Part shown: one piece after another, positions 3,769 through 6,819 of the stretch
How the letters are laid out: every line of letters starts with the position of its first letter
Numbering within the stretch: the first letter of the stretch is position 1
Assembly (NCBI GenBank): GCA_900541185.1
Contig: UQIQ01000074.1
Span: 1 to 6,819, forward strand
DNA length: 6,819 bases
Source: an uncultured Collinsella sp.
Lineage (GTDB): Bacteria > Actinomycetota > Coriobacteriia > Coriobacteriales > Coriobacteriaceae
Direction: 5' to 3'
Translations under genes and position numbers: made by a program
The notes under the pieces: model-generated
The model's input: only the letters and a program-made list of their open reading frames with translations
Told to the model about the DNA's origin: nothing
Database searches by the model: none

Positions 3769-5985
3769 ATGCTCAAAATCTCGAAGGCAATCTTTAGGTC
3801 GCTCATCTCCTCCAGGTCGCTCTGTGTTGCCGTTGTTGCGCTGATGGTTCTTTGTGCTTTGCCCGTCTTCAGGAGCGCGGCTGGCATCGACGGACGGGTC
3901 GAATACCTCGAGTCGGGAATAACCCGTGTTGAGCAGGAATTGTCAGCATCCTATGCGGATGCGCTTGTGAATGCGGGGGAGGAGGGTGTCTATACCTCTT
4001 CATCAAGCATGCCCGCGCTTCTGTACCCTCTTGCCGCGGGGCGTCTTGTCTTGGCGCCGCTCTCTACTCTGCTTCCGTTTCTGCAGGTATCGGATGGAGC
4101 GTACTCCTTTTATGACGGATCGAAGGAGTACTTGCTATGGGCCGCAACGGCCGTTGCCGTCTCGTTCCTTGCCGCGCGTCTTAACAAACGTGAAAAGCTC
4201 ATCATCCAGGCACCGATGGGCGAGCTGGGTAGACTTGTTGCATCGAGCGTATGGGCGAGTGTTTTTGCAATGCTTGCCGTCCTCGCCATCAATCTTCCAG
4301 GGATAATCGCCGCGCTTGTGAAGAATGGCCCGGGCTCGCCGTTCTATCCGATAGGCTACGTTCAATATGCGACTCCGGTTATCAAACCGGCTTGGCTGGT
4401 GTTCGCGCAGACGGCCATCTTGCAATTCTTGGTGGCAGCGTTCATCTCGCTTGTCGTTCACCTTGCCGTGAAGATTGCCAATAACCCTACGCTTGGAATC
4501 GTGTTCGTATGTGCCCTGATGGGGGTGACGATGGTTCCCGGGTATTACGGAAGATCCATCGCTTTACGTGAGTTCGCCCTGTTGAATCCCCTTACGTATG
4601 CGAACACTGAGTTGACCGTCGGCGCCTATAGCCCGTACCCGACAACGCAGATAGTGAATCTGCCTGGACTTTGCTTCGAGCGTGGCGCGATTGCCCTCGT
4701 ATGCGCAATCGGGATCGAGGTGCTGGCAATTAGCCTGCTTTGCGTTGCTGGAAAGAGCGGCTGCGCGTGCCCGATATCCCCGATTTGTCTTGAGAGAGGT
4801 TCCTTCACTGCATCGAGAACGGCAACTCGTTCGAGCGCTTGTGCCTCCGCCGTTGCATACGTAAGAACGATGGGGAAACTGCTCCTGCGTTCTCCTGCCC
4901 TCGCCGTATGCGCGATTGCAATGTCGACGACGATGCTGGCCCCGGCTCTGGTCGAGATGTTTCCTGACGCTGATAACGTTTCCGCTGTTCGGTATAGGGA
5001 TGGGGAGCTCCGTTCAATAGATCGGTATCTAGAGCAGAACGCTGCGAATATGGACGTCGAGGGCAAAGCGGCCCTGGAAGACATGCGGGATGCTCTTTCG
5101 GGTTTCGTGTACGCGCCTATGCCTGCGGAGGGGTTTCGAAGCCTTGCGACGTACGAGCGCGCTCGAGGTGAGCTGGGCGCGGCAGATGCGACTCTCCTGC
5201 AATCGATCGGAATCGAGCCGGAGACTCCTTCTCGTGCGGAGGCGCGCGCCCTTCTGCTTGAGTCGATCGCGAGCTTGCCGGACCCCAAGGTTTACGAGTT
5301 AAGTACGAAGATGCCCCCATTAATCCTCCTTTCGTATCTCCAGGCAGCGCTTCCCTCCTTATTTTTGCTGTTGCCCGTGGTTGTCACATCGCTCGCGTGC
5401 ACCCACCTGCAGTGTCGTTCCCTTCTGGTTCTCCAGATCCCCGCAACAGCGCATGTGCGTTTTCTGACGGCTGTTGCGCTGGCTCTCCTGCTTGGCTTGG
5501 TGCTGCTTTTGGTGTCGATGGTTCCCGCTGTCGTTGTGTCCGTGATTAAGAACGGTGCGGGTGGATCGGAGTATCCCGTCGCTCTCATTCGGGCGGGAGC
5601 TTCGACAACGTCCATGGTGGGGGAGGCGGTGTTGTGCAGTATTCCGTTGCTGGTCATGGCATACGGCGTGATTTCCGTCGTCGCTGCGTTGACAGCAGCG
5701 ATTAGCCGCAACCCCGTTGTCACCGGAATGGTTTGCGCGGTTCTCTTGGTGTTGGGTTCGTTGAGCGCTCATGTTGAAAGCGTGGGCATGGGCGTCGCGC
5801 TGCTGGCTCCATTCGCCTCGTTTGATCCCGCTTCCCAGGTGGGGACGATTGGGTTCCTTGGGCGAGGGACGAACGCGATGCCTTTTGGAGAGGTCGTCGG
5901 CGCATCGGGCGCTCTGCTGGTGGTCTTGGGCGCCGTATCTCCGTTGATGGTGCGCCTGAGTGTTCCAAAGATCGAAAGGGGATGA
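3769..5985 (+). CDS. Duplicated (fused) ABC-2-type transporter permease
   Basis: Membrane subunit of an ABC exporter, working with the ATPase encoded next. I start it at the ATG at 3769 (738 residues) because GGTGA stands 5 nt upstream; an in-frame GTG at 3760 would add three residues but lacks a convincing site. The protein is two copies of one unit. Each has a first helix (about 17-34 and 376-395), an outside domain (about 35-80 and 397-512) and about five further helices. Residues 119-250 align without a gap to 528-659 (constant offset 409), with about 20% identity by hand. Shared marks are R141/R550, Q147/Q556, P149/P558 and R155/R564 in the putative cytosolic coupling segment, the motif VKNGPGSPFYP (184-194) against IKNGAGGSEYP (593-603), and NP at 239-240 and 648-649. 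The second outside domain is about 50 residues longer and rich in charged helix. The fold class is inferred from topology and the adjacent ATPase; the exact family and substrate are unknown. Confidence 0.85.
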   Translation: MLKISKAIFRSLISSRSLCVAVVALMVLCALPVFRSAAGIDGRVEYLESGITRVEQELSASYADALVNAGEEGVYTSSSSMPALLYPLAAGRLVLAPLSTLLPFLQVSDGAYSFYDGSKEYLLWAATAVAVSFLAARLNKREKLIIQAPMGELGRLVASSVWASVFAMLAVLAINLPGIIAALVKNGPGSPFYPIGYVQYATPVIKPAWLVFAQTAILQFLVAAFISLVVHLAVKIANNPTLGIVFVCALMGVTMVPGYYGRSIALREFALLNPLTYANTELTVGAYSPYPTTQIVNLPGLCFERGAIALVCAIGIEVLAISLLCVAGKSGCACPISPICLERGSFTASRTATRSSACASAVAYVRTMGKLLLRSPALAVCAIAMSTTMLAPALVEMFPDADNVSAVRYRDGELRSIDRYLEQNAANMDVEGKAALEDMRDALSGFVYAPMPAEGFRSLATYERARGELGAADATLLQSIGIEPETPSRAEARALLLESIASLPDPKVYELSTKMPPLILLSYLQAALPSLFLLLPVVVTSLACTHLQCRSLLVLQIPATAHVRFLTAVALALLLGLVLLLVSMVPAVVVSVIKNGAGGSEYPVALIRAGASTTSMVGEAVLCSIPLLVMAYGVISVVAALTAAISRNPVVTGMVCAVLLVLGSLSAHVESVGMGVALLAPFASFDPASQVGTIGFLGRGTNAMPFGEVVGASGALLVVLGAVSPLMVRLSVPKIERG
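5975..5981 (+). promoter_or_regulatory. Ribosome binding site that decides the ATPase start
   Basis: AAAGGGG lies 9 nt before the ATG at 5991 but directly abuts the earlier in-frame ATG at 5982, which overlaps the permease stop as ATGA. The spacing favours 5991 as the true start, giving the typical ABC-ATPase opening MIDLQTLTISYGKK. Confidence 0.6.
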
Positions 5986-5990
5986 TCTCG

Positions 5991-6731
5991 ATGATTGACC
6001 TTCAAACGCTGACGATCTCTTATGGAAAGAAGGTGCTCGTAGATTCGGTGAACGCTGAGTTTGCCCCGGGTACGGTCTACGGTCTCGTCGCTCCGAACGG
6101 GCATGGAAAGACGACGTTGCTGCGTGCGATGGCAGGTTTGCCGGGTCCTCGCGTGGACGGGAGCATCGTTCTGGATGAGGTGCAGGGTACGGGTGCGAGA
6201 GAGGTCCGTTCTATGATCTTCTATGCACCTGGTGAGGGGACGCTGCTGTATCCCGGATTGCGTGCGGAAGATCACCTCAAGATGGTTTGCGATATGTGGC
6301 CGCATGCTCGCGATATCGAAGAGATAGTGGAACAAACGCAGATAGGCGAGTTCGCGAAGATGAGGATCCGCACTCTGAGCCAGGGCATGAAGCAGCAGCT
6401 TACCCTGGCGATTGCGTATGCGACGGGCGCGCGGTACCTTCTATTAGATGAGCCCATGAACGCGCTCGACCCCAGCAGGGTGGACTTGCATTCCGAGATT
6501 CTCAGGAAGCTGGCCGATTCTGGTACGTGCATCATCATGTCATCCCACATCTTGGATTCGGTCGATAGGCTGTGCGATGAGATTCTGTTTTTGAAGGATG
6601 GGAGGCTCATTAGAAGCATTCCGCAAGATGATGCTGCGCCGAAGTCTCCTGGATCCCATTTCGCAAAGCCTGCCGGACGCGCCGAGGGTGCGCTAAGCAC
6701 GTATCGGCGACTCTACGAAAAGGGCGGGTAG
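5991..6731 (+). CDS. ABC transporter ATP-binding protein
   Basis: Cytosolic ATPase (246 residues) powering the exporter whose fused permease is encoded just upstream; a homodimer would match one permease chain carrying two membrane halves. Motifs: Walker A APNGHGKTT at 34-42 (K40, T41), signature LSQGMKQQ from 129, Walker B YLLLDEP at 149-155 (D153, catalytic E154), D-loop ALDP, and the switch histidine H186 in IMSSHILDSVDRLCDE. Two departures are visible. The first Walker A glycine is alanine (A34), a variant I recall in Gram-positive peptide and bacteriocin-type exporters. The Q-loop region reads IFYAPGEGTLLYPGL with no glutamine at the usual place. A tail of about 35 residues follows the last strand (KDGRLIRSIP onward). 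An alternative start at 5982 adds three residues and overlaps the permease stop by 4 bp. Either way the genes are tightly coupled, and the next ORF begins 2 bp after the stop. Active ATPase is expected; the substrate is unknown. Confidence 0.95.
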   Translation: MIDLQTLTISYGKKVLVDSVNAEFAPGTVYGLVAPNGHGKTTLLRAMAGLPGPRVDGSIVLDEVQGTGAREVRSMIFYAPGEGTLLYPGLRAEDHLKMVCDMWPHARDIEEIVEQTQIGEFAKMRIRTLSQGMKQQLTLAIAYATGARYLLLDEPMNALDPSRVDLHSEILRKLADSGTCIIMSSHILDSVDRLCDEILFLKDGRLIRSIPQDDAAPKSPGSHFAKPAGRAEGALSTYRRLYEKGG

Positions 6732-6733
6732 AA

Positions 6734-6819
6734 ATGCAAGTTAAAAATCTATGTGGTCAATATAATACCGTTGAACCAGCGTATCGATACCGCTCAGCCA
6801 TTCGCCTCGCCCCCGTCGC
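6734..6819 (+). CDS. Start of a third operon gene, cut by the window end
   Basis: An ATG 2 bp after the ATPase stop opens a frame that stays open to the last base: 28 codons beginning MQVKNLCGQYNTVEPAY and continuing with a basic stretch (RYRSAIRLAPV). AAAAGGG lies about 10 nt before the ATG, inside the end of the ATPase gene. Near-abutting position and open frame argue for a third gene of the exporter transcript, perhaps another membrane subunit or the exported product, but 28 residues are too few to assign a family. The early part is AT-rich and includes a perfect TATAAT (6761-6766) with no matching -35, so the alternative is that this is noncoding and a promoter for a later gene lies here. 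Confidence 0.5.
   Translation, partial: MQVKNLCGQYNTVEPAYRYRSAIRLAPV

Noticed and set aside
4626..5288. 220-codon minus-strand open frame inside the permease gene
   Set aside because: The translation is serine/arginine/alanine-rich with no motif, lies wholly opposite a clear membrane protein with internal repeat structure, and has no upstream signals.
5769..6335. Minus-strand open frame across the permease-ATPase junction
   Set aside because: It spans the stop and start of two well-supported plus-strand genes and has no recognisable domain; an antisense shadow.

Overview
This is the end of an assembled contig from a high-GC bacterium. Coriobacteriia, Collinsella-like, is my best guess. It rests on overall protein style (a 472-residue citrate synthase carrying an HAEHGGGNNSTF segment, a UPF0237 ACT protein, a YozG/DUF2975 pair) and on strongly G/C-ending codons in the leftward housekeeping genes. 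No ribosomal or other phylogenetic marker is present, so the taxon is an inference. The first 45 bases are not genomic: they are an Illumina Nextera P5-side adapter, including what looks like an i5 index. Genomic sequence starts at base 46.

Left part (46-2573, all on the minus strand). In transcription order it holds a UPF0237-type ACT-domain protein, a citrate synthase, a clear rho-independent terminator, and a HAD-family (Cof-type) phosphatase. The phosphatase is cut by the contig end and artificially closed by adapter sequence. A 23-bp imperfect palindrome lies over the likely promoter region of the ACT-citrate synthase pair.

Middle part (2574-3768). A 292-bp gap holds an unrecognised coding-like stretch. 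It is followed, still on the minus strand, by a tightly coupled pair: a YozG-like Cro/C1-type HTH regulator and, upstream of it in the same transcript, a four-helix DUF2975 membrane protein. Their shared upstream region (3625-3768) is AT-rich and contains three palindromes over interlaced divergent promoter-like elements.

Right part (3769-6819, plus strand). It encodes an ABC exporter: a 738-residue permease that is an internal tandem duplication of an ABC-2-type membrane unit, then an ATPase overlapping or abutting it, then the first 28 codons of a further gene 2 bp downstream, cut by the window end. The layout suggests a locally regulated export or envelope-stress module: a small HTH protein and its membrane partner divergently transcribed from an exporter whose two membrane halves are fused in one chain. 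The substrate cannot be told from this window. No tRNA, rRNA, CRISPR array, insertion sequence or phage gene was seen.
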